From Rhizobium sp. (GTDB taxonomy: Bacteria > Pseudomonadota > Alphaproteobacteria > Rhizobiales > Rhizobiaceae), in assembly GCA_020621905.1 (NCBI GenBank), contig JAHRYZ010000018.1, forward strand, positions 1-32,643: 32,643 nucleotides of DNA. Direction: 5' to 3'. Both the position numbers and the translations under genes were made by a program. Below, one piece after another: positions 1 through 7,597 of the stretch. Numbering within the stretch: the stretch's first letter is position 1; each line of letters begins with the position of its first letter. The notes below the pieces were generated by a model. That model saw only the letters and a program-made list of their open reading frames with translations. It ran no database searches and had not been told where the DNA came from.

Positions 1-231
1 CCAATTGGCAACCGCGTTCGAAATGAGGGGATTGTTCGTGGTTAGATAGCGTCCCCGGCTGCGGACGACATGCGCCGCCGCCGACACTTCGGTCTGCGTT
101 CGCCCGAAGGTCCCGAAGCCAAACCCGCGTCGCCCGCTGGCCGCACCATCGAAACGGCGGACATCGGTATCCGCCGCACGACGGGAGGCGCGGTTGAACA
201 TGTTAAAGGGGTTCGGCAGGCGGACTGGCAT
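1..231 (-). CDS. Phage portal protein, N-terminal part (cut by window edge)
   Basis: The minus-strand frame begins at an ATG (229-231) and stays open for 77 codons to the window edge. The peptide starts MPVRLPNPFNMFNRASRRAA and continues with a basic stretch and then a segment like RSRGRYLTTNNPLISNAVAN. A basic N-terminus followed by RARxLxxNNPxxxNAVxN is typical of lambda-family (GpB-like) portal proteins, which form the dodecameric ring through which DNA enters the head. The start codon shares one base with the TGA stop of the upstream gene (TGATG), which indicates translational coupling. Portal genes normally follow the terminase genes on the same strand, and that order holds here. Only about the first 15 percent is visible, so the call rests on this short motif and on context. 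Confidence 0.72.
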   Translation of the reverse strand, partial: MPVRLPNPFNMFNRASRRAADTDVRRFDGAASGRRGFGFGTFGRTQTEVSAAAHVVRSRGRYLTTNNPLISNAVANW

Positions 232-770
232 CAGCGGACTTTCAGAACCGCAACGATGTCGCGGATCAACCGTCCAGCATCAAGCGCAAGAACAGTATCA
301 GCATCTTCTTCAGGCTCTACCGAAGCCAAGATGGCACGGGCGTCATCGTCCATAGTTTCAGCCAGAAACCAAGCCTTCGGCCTTGCACGGCCATCGCGGC
401 CAAGTGCCAAACCCATCTTGAAGTCTTCACCTGCACGTGCCCGCTCGACTGCTTCTTCGATGCGGGAAAGTGTAACGTTGTAGCCATTCCGTCGTTTGAC
501 ACGGGTCGAGTGCATCGGGGCACTCTGGACAAAGCGGAGGAAGTCTTCGAGCACGTGGCGGGCGATGCCAAAAGCATCCATTCGTGCAGCGAAGCGCAAT
601 GCGCAAACGGTTTCTATTGAGTAGAGGTCGGCCCTACCGTCGCGCGCGGAAGGCGAAAGGTAGTGCCGCTGGGTCGTGTTACGCAGCAACTTATCAAGTT
701 GGGGCACCTTGTCGTCAGGCAGGCCGTCAATCTTAGCGAAGGCAACGGCCACCTCGGAAATACGATACAT
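231..770 (-). CDS. Hypothetical phage protein with MerR-like N-terminal region
   Basis: This encodes 179 aa. The ATG at 768-770 is preceded by AGGAG with a 7-nt spacer. The N-terminal half contains a segment (DGRADLYSIETVCALRF, around residues 44-60) that resembles the winged-helix part of MerR-type DNA-binding proteins, where a DGRxRxYS motif precedes a recognition helix. The C-terminal half is charged and has no recognised domain. The stop codon overlaps the portal start by one base, so the gene is co-translated with the portal gene. A role as a phage regulator or small structural/packaging accessory is possible, but no function can be assigned from sequence alone. A short palindrome lies just upstream of the gene. 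Confidence 0.65.
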   Translation of the reverse strand: MYRISEVAVAFAKIDGLPDDKVPQLDKLLRNTTQRHYLSPSARDGRADLYSIETVCALRFAARMDAFGIARHVLEDFLRFVQSAPMHSTRVKRRNGYNVTLSRIEEAVERARAGEDFKMGLALGRDGRARPKAWFLAETMDDDARAILASVEPEEDADTVLALDAGRLIRDIVAVLKVR

Positions 771-802
771 GTAGGGTCTCCTGATTAACTTTAAGACTCA
801 AT

Positions 803-817
803 AACTCAGTTCGAGTT
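803..817. promoter_or_regulatory. Short palindrome in divergent intergenic region (possible operator)
   Basis: AACTC-AGTTC-GAGTT forms a perfect 5-bp inverted repeat, with further partial symmetry (TCAA before, TGA after). It sits between the MerR-like gene (minus strand, start 770) and the small plus-strand gene starting at 935, a position expected for an operator of a divergent promoter. No clear -35/-10 pair was identified, so this is a candidate only. Confidence 0.3.
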
Positions 818-934
818 GAAATGCAATCGGCAATATGTGATGGTGTCGTAGTCGGTGGGCCAATCGCCACAGCAGCCTGCTCGAAGTGCCCCTGGCGCAA
901 TGTCCCGCGATGCGACAACATTAAGAGGAAGACA

Positions 935-1084
935 ATGTCAGAGATAAAATTCGCTGAACTGAAATACGAATCAAGGCAATTGATCGCCGAGTGCCAAGCC
1001 CGGAGGCTACCTTTGCTCATGGCGATTCTTGGTATTCGGCAGCTATGCAAACAATATGGCTATCCGCAGCCGCCTAACCTATAA
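935..1084 (+). CDS. Small hypothetical protein (49 aa)
   Basis: An ATG at 935 is preceded by AGAGGAAG, a strong ribosome-binding site four bases upstream. The product is MSEIKFAELKYESRQLIAEC and on to a C-terminus YGYPQPPNL; it has a short hydrophobic stretch (PLLMAILGI) and a basic, tyrosine-rich tail. It is the first of two plus-strand genes inside an otherwise minus-strand phage block and lies in the AT-richer segment. The family is not recognised. The strong ribosome-binding site and the sensible amino-acid mix are the main support. A longer reading frame from 821 exists, but its extra N-terminus looks non-coding. Confidence 0.45.
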   Translation: MSEIKFAELKYESRQLIAECQARRLPLLMAILGIRQLCKQYGYPQPPNL

Positions 1085-1167
1085 ATTTGCACTGGGAATA
1101 AGGGCTACAAATTGCAGTATTCGCGTAAAGTTCGAACCCGCTCTCGCGACTAACCCGGATATAAAGA

Positions 1168-1479
1168 ATGTTTGAGGTCAAAAAAGACAAAGATTCCAGA
1201 AGTTTAGCGCTTAGGCTATTTGTTGGGTTGCCGTGGGTGGTGCGCGCCTTCTTGAATCTTTTTATTATCCTGCTGCTTGGCGTTCTGGTCTTCAGCATTT
1301 TGGGGAAAATCTACCAAATTCCAGCCTTCGATAAGGTCTCGGAAGAACTCACGAGCTTTCTCAAATTTGTCATCGGAGCAATCGTCGGTTCGCTTTCCAG
1401 AGAGGCTAAGGAATACCTTCAGCGGAAGAAGCCCGATGAGGTCATTAGTGACAATCGGTCCGATCTTGGTGAAAACTAG
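1168..1479 (+). CDS. Small membrane protein, unknown function
   Basis: This encodes 103 aa. A charged N-terminus (MFEVKKDKDSRSLALRLF) is followed by one clear transmembrane helix (about residues 27-48, FLNLFIILLLGVLVFSIL). A second, weaker hydrophobic segment (FLKFVIGAIVG) is followed by a charged tail ending in EVISDNRSDLGEN. The layout resembles small phage inner-membrane accessory proteins, but no family is recognised. The ribosome-binding site is weak (AAAGA directly upstream). The gene overlaps the 3' end of the minus-strand gene 1216-2178 by 264 bp in antisense. Amino-acid composition favours this strand as coding in the overlap, because the opposing C-terminal tail looks disordered. 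Confidence 0.5.
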   Translation: MFEVKKDKDSRSLALRLFVGLPWVVRAFLNLFIILLLGVLVFSILGKIYQIPAFDKVSEELTSFLKFVIGAIVGSLSREAKEYLQRKKPDEVISDNRSDLGEN

Positions 1480-2178
1480 GCCGCCGGCCGTAAAAAAGGA
1501 TTGAAGCGCCAGATCAGGATAGCTCATCGTCAACGCCGGGGATCTTCTTATCCAGCGGTACAGATTTTGAACAGAAAACATTACGAAAAAAAACGCCGAA
1601 AATAGTGGCGGCAATAAAGATGTGATGTACCCACTTAAGGAGAAGGTGATATACGATATGAAAGTAATTGACGTAAAAAATTCTATAATAAAACTCGCTC
1701 TAAATCTGTCGGTATATTTGCCGTGAATAATATTTAGGCCACCGATGATGAGCTGTAGTTTTGGGGGGAGTCGTTGCCTGCTTTTTGATCCGGTGTCTAT
1801 GCGTTTTCTTTGCTGAGTCATTTCACTGCTGAATTTGTGAAGCTCAGTTGGACCCATTCGGACAATTATTAGGCGCGTGCCTTTTGCTACCGCACGCAAT
1901 GTGTGCATCTTCCCGCCGGCTAAGGTCATGTGACCTACCTTGCCGTCGCCGCCATAAATCGCAGCATGATCGACATTTGAAGAAGCATAGTACATCAGCG
2001 CCCATGACCAAAACGAATCCAAACGCTGCGTGAAGATCATGTCGCCAACATTGAGTTGCCTGACTATTTCGTCGGGCACGGCATCGACAAAGCCCAAAGC
2101 CATCTCATTGTTTTGGCTTTCGGAAAATCTGCCTTTACGTCGCCGATAAAGATAGTAGTCCCAAGCAGCGAAAAACAA
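1216..2178 (-). CDS. Permuted papain-like (YiiX/NlpC-P60 type) membrane protein, probably inactive
   Basis: This encodes 320 aa from a TTG start (2176-2178) with a strong GGAGGTG ribosome-binding site at 2181-2187. Residues around 43-105 read NVGDMIF, then NVDHAAIYGGDGKVGHMT, the pattern of the first half of circularly permuted NlpC/P60 (YiiX/LRAT-like) folds, where GD.I.. and a catalytic His in HxxIY..G open the domain. A hydrophobic region of two helices follows (about residues 160-207). A C-terminal block LALQSFFTAGG ending in TNDLIG resembles the second half, where families normally carry a catalytic CS(E/Q) motif and a TPxDL segment. Here the cysteine is absent. The fold assignment is by pattern only. 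The extreme C-terminus overlaps the plus-strand gene 1168-1479 and may be poorly conserved. Confidence 0.5.
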   Translation of the reverse strand: MFFAAWDYYLYRRRKGRFSESQNNEMALGFVDAVPDEIVRQLNVGDMIFTQRLDSFWSWALMYYASSNVDHAAIYGGDGKVGHMTLAGGKMHTLRAVAKGTRLIIVRMGPTELHKFSSEMTQQRKRIDTGSKSRQRLPPKLQLIIGGLNIIHGKYTDRFRASFIIEFFTSITFISYITFSLSGYITSLLPPLFSAFFFVMFSVQNLYRWIRRSPALTMSYPDLALQSFFTAGGLVFTKIGPIVTNDLIGLLPLKVFLSLSGKRTDDCSDDKFEKAREFFRDLIEGWNLVDFPQNAEDQNAKQQDNKKIQEGAHHPRQPNK

Positions 2179-2231
2179 TTCACCTCCAAACCGGAATTAA
2201 ATCCCGGCATTTTGCGTTTATTTGCAGAACG

Positions 2232-2843
2232 TCATGGCATGAAACCTATTCGCTTTTTGAATGACGACAGAAAAAGTTGTTTTTCCTGAGCGAAATCACG
2301 AACAAAACGGTGTTCTGCGAACATTGGAGGCATTGCAAAGTTGATGACCCATTCGACAAGCTTTTCGTCCGGCTGAGCTAGATCGAACCACTCCTTCTCT
2401 TCAGGCTTCCATACTATATTGTTAGGGAGCAATCGCTTAAGAAAAACAGCATCCTCAGACAGAAGACACCAGATTTTAGCCCCCACCTCAAGCGCTGTAT
2501 TATCTATTTTAGAGAGCTTCTCTAGCCGACCCAATAGTGCCGCAAATAAGAACCAAGCGAATCGCCGTGAGTTGACTTCATCACCAGCGGAAGCCTGCAT
2601 TTTCGCCACAACTTCGGGGATGAAGTCATCCAATGAGAAATCTTCACCCTTTTTCCGAGCCTCCGAATACATGATGGAAACAACTGGAAGCAGGTTCTCA
2701 TAGGCGACAAGAATATGCGCTCTTGTGGCGGAATCCATCTCAGAGAATAGATGGTCTATCGACGACGCATAACGTGCAGCATCGAACTTCAGTAATGCCA
2801 CAAACTCATTTTCGGGCTTCCTCTTTTTGAATAACCCCCACAT
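2232..2843 (-). CDS. Hypothetical protein downstream of terL
   Basis: This encodes 203 aa. The ATG at 2841-2843 lies 9 bp after the terL stop, with an AGGGGAAG ribosome-binding site overlapping that stop, so it is almost certainly in the terL transcript. The protein starts MWGLFKKRKPENEFVALLKF and is mostly helical and charged with several aromatic residues; no signal peptide or transmembrane helix is apparent. I do not recognise the family. Codon use and GC content are lower than in terL, so the gene probably belongs to the AT-richer block inserted between terminase and portal genes rather than to the packaging module. Confidence 0.6.
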   Translation of the reverse strand: MWGLFKKRKPENEFVALLKFDAARYASSIDHLFSEMDSATRAHILVAYENLLPVVSIMYSEARKKGEDFSLDDFIPEVVAKMQASAGDEVNSRRFAWFLFAALLGRLEKLSKIDNTALEVGAKIWCLLSEDAVFLKRLLPNNIVWKPEEKEWFDLAQPDEKLVEWVINFAMPPMFAEHRFVRDFAQEKQLFLSSFKKRIGFMP

Positions 2844-2852
2844 CGGCTTCCC

Positions 2853-4622
2853 CTAGCGATTCAACCAAGTCGATTTTATCACATTCTCAGGTTGCTTAGG
2901 CAAGGCAGCGCTACCCAGCTCCTCTTTGCGGCGATGGACATTGGCCTTCAGCAGACTCCGTACAGCCATCGCATAAATCACGCAATCAAGGCTCTCGGCT
3001 CGCCGCCCCGGAATTCGCTCCCATTGTCGAACCGGAGCGCCGCGAATATAGCGCATAACAAGCCGTTCGCTCGCCAATTCTTCATAGAATCGCCCGTCGA
3101 GGCTATTCGAGAACCGGACGGTACGTCCGCGCGTCAGTCGGCTTGCCAATTGCGCCTTCACGCCGTCCACGCCGACGATGAAAAGCTTGGTTCCCTTGGT
3201 GTCGCTGGCCTTGATGGCCGGTCGGTTGCCAGACGCTCCTTTGATGGCGTGTACACGCAAGCCATAGCGGGGCCGCGTGAAGGCCATCACCCTGTCCATG
3301 GTCTCGCCATCGCCCGCGTCTATCGCTGCCGCGTCCACGCGCAAGATACCGCCTTTCGGATGCCGCCATACGGTGCGAAGCAAATCGTTCAATTCAGTCC
3401 ATACGTCGTCACGTTGCGGGTCCCCGTAGATCACCGTTTGCGCGAGAACGAATATCTCGTCGCGCGACCAGCCCAAGAACACGATTTCGAGGCGGTCGCG
3501 TTGGACATCAACGCCCGCCGTGATCATCAGGACTTCAGACGGAATGCTATCGAGGCCGAACGGTTCGGCGCGGGCTGCGAGCGCGGTTTCGTCAATCTCT
3601 TCGGCGGCTTCCCGCCATCCTTGCGCAAGGATCGTGTTGACGAACACCTGAAGCGTGTCAGGGCTCTTCTTTGCCGCGACAAATTCCTGCGCAAGCTTTC
3701 CCCAAGAGGCATTGGCAAGGGTCGAGACAAGGGCGTTGAGCCGGAAGCCCGCATGGCCGCGAACATGCGGTGCGGTTGCCCGCCACCGCCCTTTCTCGAC
3801 CATCGCCGCCTTGTGGCGCTCCTCGATCACCGAACCGCATTCGACGCAGACATAATGCGCCTTGTGAGGCTCGCCTTCAGGCCAATGAATATCCGCCCAG
3901 GTGATTTCGTGCCAATGTCCGCAGTCCGGGCATGGCACTTCAAAAACGCGCATGTCCGACTGCGCATAGGAGCGCAGTACATTGCTCGTCTCCTCAATCG
4001 TCGGCGTGCTTCCCAAGATGATCTTGCGGTTTGCGAAAGACAGGGTACGGCGTTCGGCAAGCGTGATCGGGCTGCCTTCCGCTCCCGGCTCCATGGCGTC
4101 CGCTTCATCGATCAGCAGGACGCGGACGTTGTGGCGGCGAAGGTTACGCGGCGACTTGGCGGCGACCACCTTCAGCGATCCTCCCGCGAAGCGCCGCGAC
4201 ATGAGCGTATTGCGCCCGGTCTCGTCAGCTTCGGCGGACAGTAGACCATGCAGTGCGGGTGTCGCCTCGAATATCGGTTCAAGGTCGCTCACCACATAAT
4301 CGCGGCAATCCGCTTCGGTTGGCAGCAGCGCCAGAATAGGGGAAGGCTCATTGGCTACGTAGGAAGCGAGCGCCCCTGTCAGAAGCGTGGTGAAGCCGAC
4401 ACGCACCGGCTTAACCAGTGTCACCCGCTCAAGTTCGGGGTCGCTGATCGCGTCGGCGATTTCCCGCTGATAGGGCCAAAGGTTCACGCGCCCCGGAAGA
4501 GCGGACACACCTTCGGGCAATCGCATATGGGTTTCGATCCACTCCGAAAGCGGCTGCCTTGGCGGCGGCATCAGGGCGCGAAGAGCACGGCGGCGAGTTT
4601 CTAGCAGAGCGTCAGTTTCCAT
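2853..4622 (-). CDS. terL: Phage terminase large subunit (GpA family)
   Basis: This encodes 589 aa, within the usual size range (about 580-650) of lambda GpA-type terminases. It supplies the ATPase that drives DNA into the prohead and the endonuclease that cuts concatemers. Visible features are the N-terminal LSEWIETHMRLPEGVSALPG segment typical of the family, a Walker A-like LVKPVRVGFTT (around residue 70), a Walker B VRVLLIDEADAM (around 170), two Cys pairs CPDCGHWHEITW and CVECG (zinc-ribbon-like, around 235-263), and the nuclease-domain start GVDVQRDRLEIVFLGW (around 370). The start overlaps the terS stop by 11 bp, giving coupled translation. The gene appears intact. Its position directly after terS and upstream of a portal gene is the standard phage packaging order. 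Confidence 0.93.
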   Translation of the reverse strand: METDALLETRRRALRALMPPPRQPLSEWIETHMRLPEGVSALPGRVNLWPYQREIADAISDPELERVTLVKPVRVGFTTLLTGALASYVANEPSPILALLPTEADCRDYVVSDLEPIFEATPALHGLLSAEADETGRNTLMSRRFAGGSLKVVAAKSPRNLRRHNVRVLLIDEADAMEPGAEGSPITLAERRTLSFANRKIILGSTPTIEETSNVLRSYAQSDMRVFEVPCPDCGHWHEITWADIHWPEGEPHKAHYVCVECGSVIEERHKAAMVEKGRWRATAPHVRGHAGFRLNALVSTLANASWGKLAQEFVAAKKSPDTLQVFVNTILAQGWREAAEEIDETALAARAEPFGLDSIPSEVLMITAGVDVQRDRLEIVFLGWSRDEIFVLAQTVIYGDPQRDDVWTELNDLLRTVWRHPKGGILRVDAAAIDAGDGETMDRVMAFTRPRYGLRVHAIKGASGNRPAIKASDTKGTKLFIVGVDGVKAQLASRLTRGRTVRFSNSLDGRFYEELASERLVMRYIRGAPVRQWERIPGRRAESLDCVIYAMAVRSLLKANVHRRKEELGSAALPKQPENVIKSTWLNR

Positions 4623-5145
4623 TGGCGATTTCCGAAAGCACGTCCCGGATTTCCCGGTCGAATACGGTCATGTCGTGGGTCGTCAGATGCCCAAGGCGCT
4701 GCTGCAAGCGCGAAGGCAGGGCCAACAGAGCAGCGCGTACGTCTCGCAGGATAGCCGACCACTCACGTTCGACATCGGCGGCGGGAATCAATTCGTGCCG
4801 CGCAATCGCGTTCTGCATCTCCGCCTTGTCAGCCTGTTCGCGAGCAAGGCGGGTCTTCTGTTCGGTCAATTCTGGATTCGCCGCACCGCGCCCGGACGCC
4901 TGCTTGCGGATATGCTCGCAGTATCCGCGCACCGCTTCCCGCCGGTCGAACCGCCCTTTGGAGACACGTGGAATATGCCCCTGCCGAACGAGAACGTTGA
5001 CGCGATTGGCCGTCAGTCCCAAGAGGTCGGCAAGCTGGTCGGTGGACGTGTCGCCACGGTCGAATTGCTGCCGATCTGACGGTCCGCCGCCGACATAACG
5101 GGCAATGGCTTCCTCGACTGTGAGGGATTCAAGATCAGTTTCCAT
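4612..5145 (-). CDS. terS: Phage terminase small subunit (Nu1-like DNA-packaging protein)
   Basis: This encodes 177 aa from the ATG at 5143-5145, with GAGGA about 9 bases upstream; a TTG two codons earlier is an alternative start. An N-terminal helix-turn-helix-like region (STDQLADLLGLTANRVNVLV then GHIPRVSKGRFDRREAV) fits the winged-helix DNA-recognition domain of lambda gpNu1. The C-terminal half has the LAREQADKAEMQNAIARHEL motif and a following helical region with LLALPSRLQQRLGHLT, which is characteristic of Nu1-type small terminases. The protein recognises the packaging site and recruits the large subunit, whose gene overlaps its 3' end. The repeats immediately upstream (5301-5409) are candidates for its binding site. 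Confidence 0.85.
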   Translation of the reverse strand: METDLESLTVEEAIARYVGGGPSDRQQFDRGDTSTDQLADLLGLTANRVNVLVRQGHIPRVSKGRFDRREAVRGYCEHIRKQASGRGAANPELTEQKTRLAREQADKAEMQNAIARHELIPAADVEREWSAILRDVRAALLALPSRLQQRLGHLTTHDMTVFDREIRDVLSEIANGN

Positions 5146-5300
5146 TTTCAATTTTTCCTCGCAGATCGAAACGTCGGGGCTCCGCGTCCCCCGCGATCAG
5201 CCACCGTGGGGAAGGACCCATGTCGGAAATCGAGTGACGGGGAGACGGGCATACGGGCGCTGTCGGTAAAGAGGCATCGGCTTTCTTCCCATCGGGCATC

Positions 5301-5409
5301 GGACAGACGGACATCCCTTAAGGGATATGTCCGTGTCCGTCCGGCTATGCCCGGCAGGGGGGCAGGCGGGACATGGTGGACATGTCCGATCAATGTCCGT
5401 GTCCGTCCG
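5301..5409. repeat. Repeat cluster: long hairpin plus 17-bp direct repeats (possible origin or packaging site)
   Basis: Between the ATPase gene and terS lies a dense set of GGACA/TGTCC units. ATCCCTTAAGGGAT (5313-5326) is a perfect 14-bp palindrome at the centre of a larger inverted repeat (5301-5338) with arms starting GGACA and ending TGTCC. The 17-mer ATGTCCGTGTCCGTCCG occurs twice in direct orientation (5327-5343 and 5393-5409), and GGACATGTCC (5379-5388) is another palindrome. The second copy ends exactly one base before the ATPase stop. Iteron-like repeats beside a primase/helicase and a small terminase suggest a replication origin or a cos/pac recognition region; a transcription terminator is a weaker alternative. 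Confidence 0.6.
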
Positions 5410-6933
5410 CTAGTCTTCATCGACATCGAAGGCCTCCCTCGTCTTTGCAACCATGGAATAAAAGCCGTCATCGAAAACCAAGACGCCTTTGCGGATTAGT
5501 TCTGACACTGCACGCGAGAAGGCTTTCCGGCGGCTGTCCGGCTTCTCGGCGGGCGAGACATCCCTTCCAGCGACGCAGGCTTCCCGCCAATCCTCTTCGC
5601 TGATCCGGTCGTTACCCGCTGTCTCGTCCTTGAAGACCTTCAGCGCCGCCGATGCCGAAGGCGTCATGCGCTCCTCTTTGTGAGCACTGCCGCTCGGCAA
5701 CTCCCGGCAATATGCTGTCGTGATCGGATCGCCATCTTCGTCGGTGCCCAAGGTGACGACGCCGATGGTGAATGCGATGTCGCGGTCGCAAGAGCCGTTG
5801 CGGTTCTTGGTGAGCTTGGCCCGCACAATGCCGTCGCTTTTGGTGAGGTGGATTGATACGTCCAGCGCGCCGTTCAAAAGCGAATGCCCGCGCGGCAATC
5901 CCTGCTGCCCGTCCTTGGTGTCGTGATGAACCAGAATGACAGCCGCTCCCCATTTCGTCAGGGACTTGGCAACCGCAACGACCCGGCTCATGCCTTCGGC
6001 GCTGTCTCTTCCAACTGGGAACGCCATTGCCAGCGTGTCGAGCACGACAAGTTTCGGACGCCGTTCCTTTACGGCTTGCCGGAGCTTCTTCAGATGTTCG
6101 CTCCCCTTGGCCAGCAGGTTCGAAACGCCACCTACCAGACAAAAGTCGGCAGCGTCACCGTGCTTGCGATACAGAGCACGGACACGCCCTCTCATGCCGT
6201 GCTCGTCTTCGGCGGCGACGTAAAGAACGCCGCCCTCCTTGACCCGCATCCCGAAAATGTCGGTGCCTTGAGCGACGGCATAGGCGAGGCGCGGTGCCAA
6301 GAGTGACTTACCTACGCCGGGTGCGCCGACGATGCAGGCAACATCGCCTTCGGCGATCAGCCCCTTAACGACATAGTGGCGCGCCTCCGATTGTTCGCAT
6401 TCAGCCGGTGAAATGAACGTCAGACCAGAGGATTTGGCTTCTGTCTCCGGCTGGTCCCGCTCTCCCTCAAGCGGTTCGACAGCTTCGTCAAACAGCCCGA
6501 ATAGCCGTTCAAGGTCGCGCCAGCCATGCTCTCCGGCAAGCTTGAAAATATGCTGTATCGTCCGCACCCGGCCTTCGTTGCGGCGAAAGGAACGCCACGC
6601 CTTTTCGGTCGCATCGGAATCGTAGCCGGGCCACTCCTGCGACCATGCGTCGAAGAACACGAAGCCTTCCGGCGAGTCTCCGTATTCGTGATGCAGCGCC
6701 ATCCCCACCTCAAGCCACCAGTCTCGCGAGTGGTTTTCGGAGATGCTGCCATCGTTCGGAATTGCCATCAGGGCTTCGTAGACCACATCAATCCGATGGC
6801 TCGAATTCGGGCTCCCCTTGTCGTGCTCGCGGTCTTCGGTTCCGGAAAAAGCCTTTGCTCTCGCGACAACCGATTTCAGATTGGCAAGCGCACAAGCCTT
6901 AGCTGGTCGCTTGCGCTGACGTATCGGGTGCAT
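5410..6933 (-). CDS. Phage replication ATPase/helicase (PriCT-2 plus RepA-like AAA domain)
   Basis: This encodes 507 aa from the ATG at 6931-6933; a GTG at 6945 adds four residues. Around residues 60-115 is a PriCT-2-like region (DWWLEVGMALHHEYGDSPEG then WSQEWPGYD), a domain usually found C-terminal to phage primases. The core is a hexameric RepA/RecA-like ATPase with Walker A GAPGVGKS (K209), Walker B KLVVLDTLA and a later ILVHHDTKDGQQGLPRGHS motif typical of RepA-type helicases. A C-terminal helical domain, possibly winged-helix, follows. It should unwind DNA for phage replication together with the preceding primase-polymerase protein, whose 3' end it overlaps by 35 bp in another frame. 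Confidence 0.85.
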   Translation of the reverse strand: MHPIRQRKRPAKACALANLKSVVARAKAFSGTEDREHDKGSPNSSHRIDVVYEALMAIPNDGSISENHSRDWWLEVGMALHHEYGDSPEGFVFFDAWSQEWPGYDSDATEKAWRSFRRNEGRVRTIQHIFKLAGEHGWRDLERLFGLFDEAVEPLEGERDQPETEAKSSGLTFISPAECEQSEARHYVVKGLIAEGDVACIVGAPGVGKSLLAPRLAYAVAQGTDIFGMRVKEGGVLYVAAEDEHGMRGRVRALYRKHGDAADFCLVGGVSNLLAKGSEHLKKLRQAVKERRPKLVVLDTLAMAFPVGRDSAEGMSRVVAVAKSLTKWGAAVILVHHDTKDGQQGLPRGHSLLNGALDVSIHLTKSDGIVRAKLTKNRNGSCDRDIAFTIGVVTLGTDEDGDPITTAYCRELPSGSAHKEERMTPSASAALKVFKDETAGNDRISEEDWREACVAGRDVSPAEKPDSRRKAFSRAVSELIRKGVLVFDDGFYSMVAKTREAFDVDED

Positions 6934-7480
6934 TAGGGTCGGCACCGTACTCTTGGCCCGTCACCGTGAAATAGCTGTTGACAGGTGAAGTTCGATGCTG
7001 TAGTGCGACGCCCTTTTTCCACTGCTGACGATGTTCCGCACCAAGGGTTCGGCGTAGCGCGGGAAGGTCGGATGTCTTCACAAGGAAGAAGATTTTTGCC
7101 CCTTCGCCGCTAGGGCTGATTTCGGTATAGGAAGCCAGCTTGGCCCTGATCTCTTCGGCCCACGGTTCAAGCGTGCCGTCAACCATGCAACCGTCCAGAT
7201 CAACCCCGCAAAGTGCAATTCTCTCGTCAAGCGGACCCAAGACGATTCCGACGCCCGGCTTGCTTCCCGGCGATTTGAGGGTGCGCGCATGCCGTTCCGC
7301 CTGCGCTTTCGAGCCCCAAGTGGCCGGCCGATTATTTGCTGCCAATTGACCCGTCTTCGGGTTGATAGGGGCCTTGTCGATTTTCCCTACTTTGACGGGC
7401 TTTCCAGAGTAGGAAACCCAACGATTCAAGGTGTTTAGGCTATGCAGCCGAGCATAGTTATGATATACAGTATCATGCAT
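6899..7480 (-). CDS. Phage primase-polymerase (AEP/PriPol N-terminal type) domain protein
   Basis: This encodes 193 aa. The ATG at 7478-7480 has GAAGGA about 9 bases upstream. The sequence RWVSY (20-24), KAPINPKTG (36-44), RPATWG (51-56), a GVGIVLGP segment (76-83), CGVDLDGC with the acidic DxD pair D94/D96, SYTEISPSGEGAKIFF and later YFTVTG is the standard signature of the phage/plasmid bifunctional primase-polymerase domain. In most relatives this domain is fused to a PriCT and helicase part. Here it is a separate protein ending in the 5' part of the ATPase gene. It is probably the initiator of primer synthesis for the phage replicon and is the first gene visible in the minus-strand phage operon. 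Confidence 0.8.
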   Translation of the reverse strand: MHDTVYHNYARLHSLNTLNRWVSYSGKPVKVGKIDKAPINPKTGQLAANNRPATWGSKAQAERHARTLKSPGSKPGVGIVLGPLDERIALCGVDLDGCMVDGTLEPWAEEIRAKLASYTEISPSGEGAKIFFLVKTSDLPALRRTLGAEHRQQWKKGVALQHRTSPVNSYFTVTGQEYGADPNAPDTSAQATS

Positions 7481-7597
7481 TTGAAGCTTTCCTTCGGTGC
7501 TGCTTTTGCTATGCCGCTTCGGGTCGTTGATCTCCCCCGAGGCGGCATTTTTGTTTTTGAGGAAAGTTTCGGAATCGCTTCAAGGCGCGCAAAAATG

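Noticed and set aside
70-483. Plus-strand frame (137 codons) at the left edge
   Set aside because: It is antisense to the portal start and the 179-aa gene, which are coupled by a TGATG overlap.
2892-4244. Plus-strand frame (450 codons) opposite terL
   Set aside because: It is a shadow frame of the terminase gene; no domains, Arg/His-rich composition.
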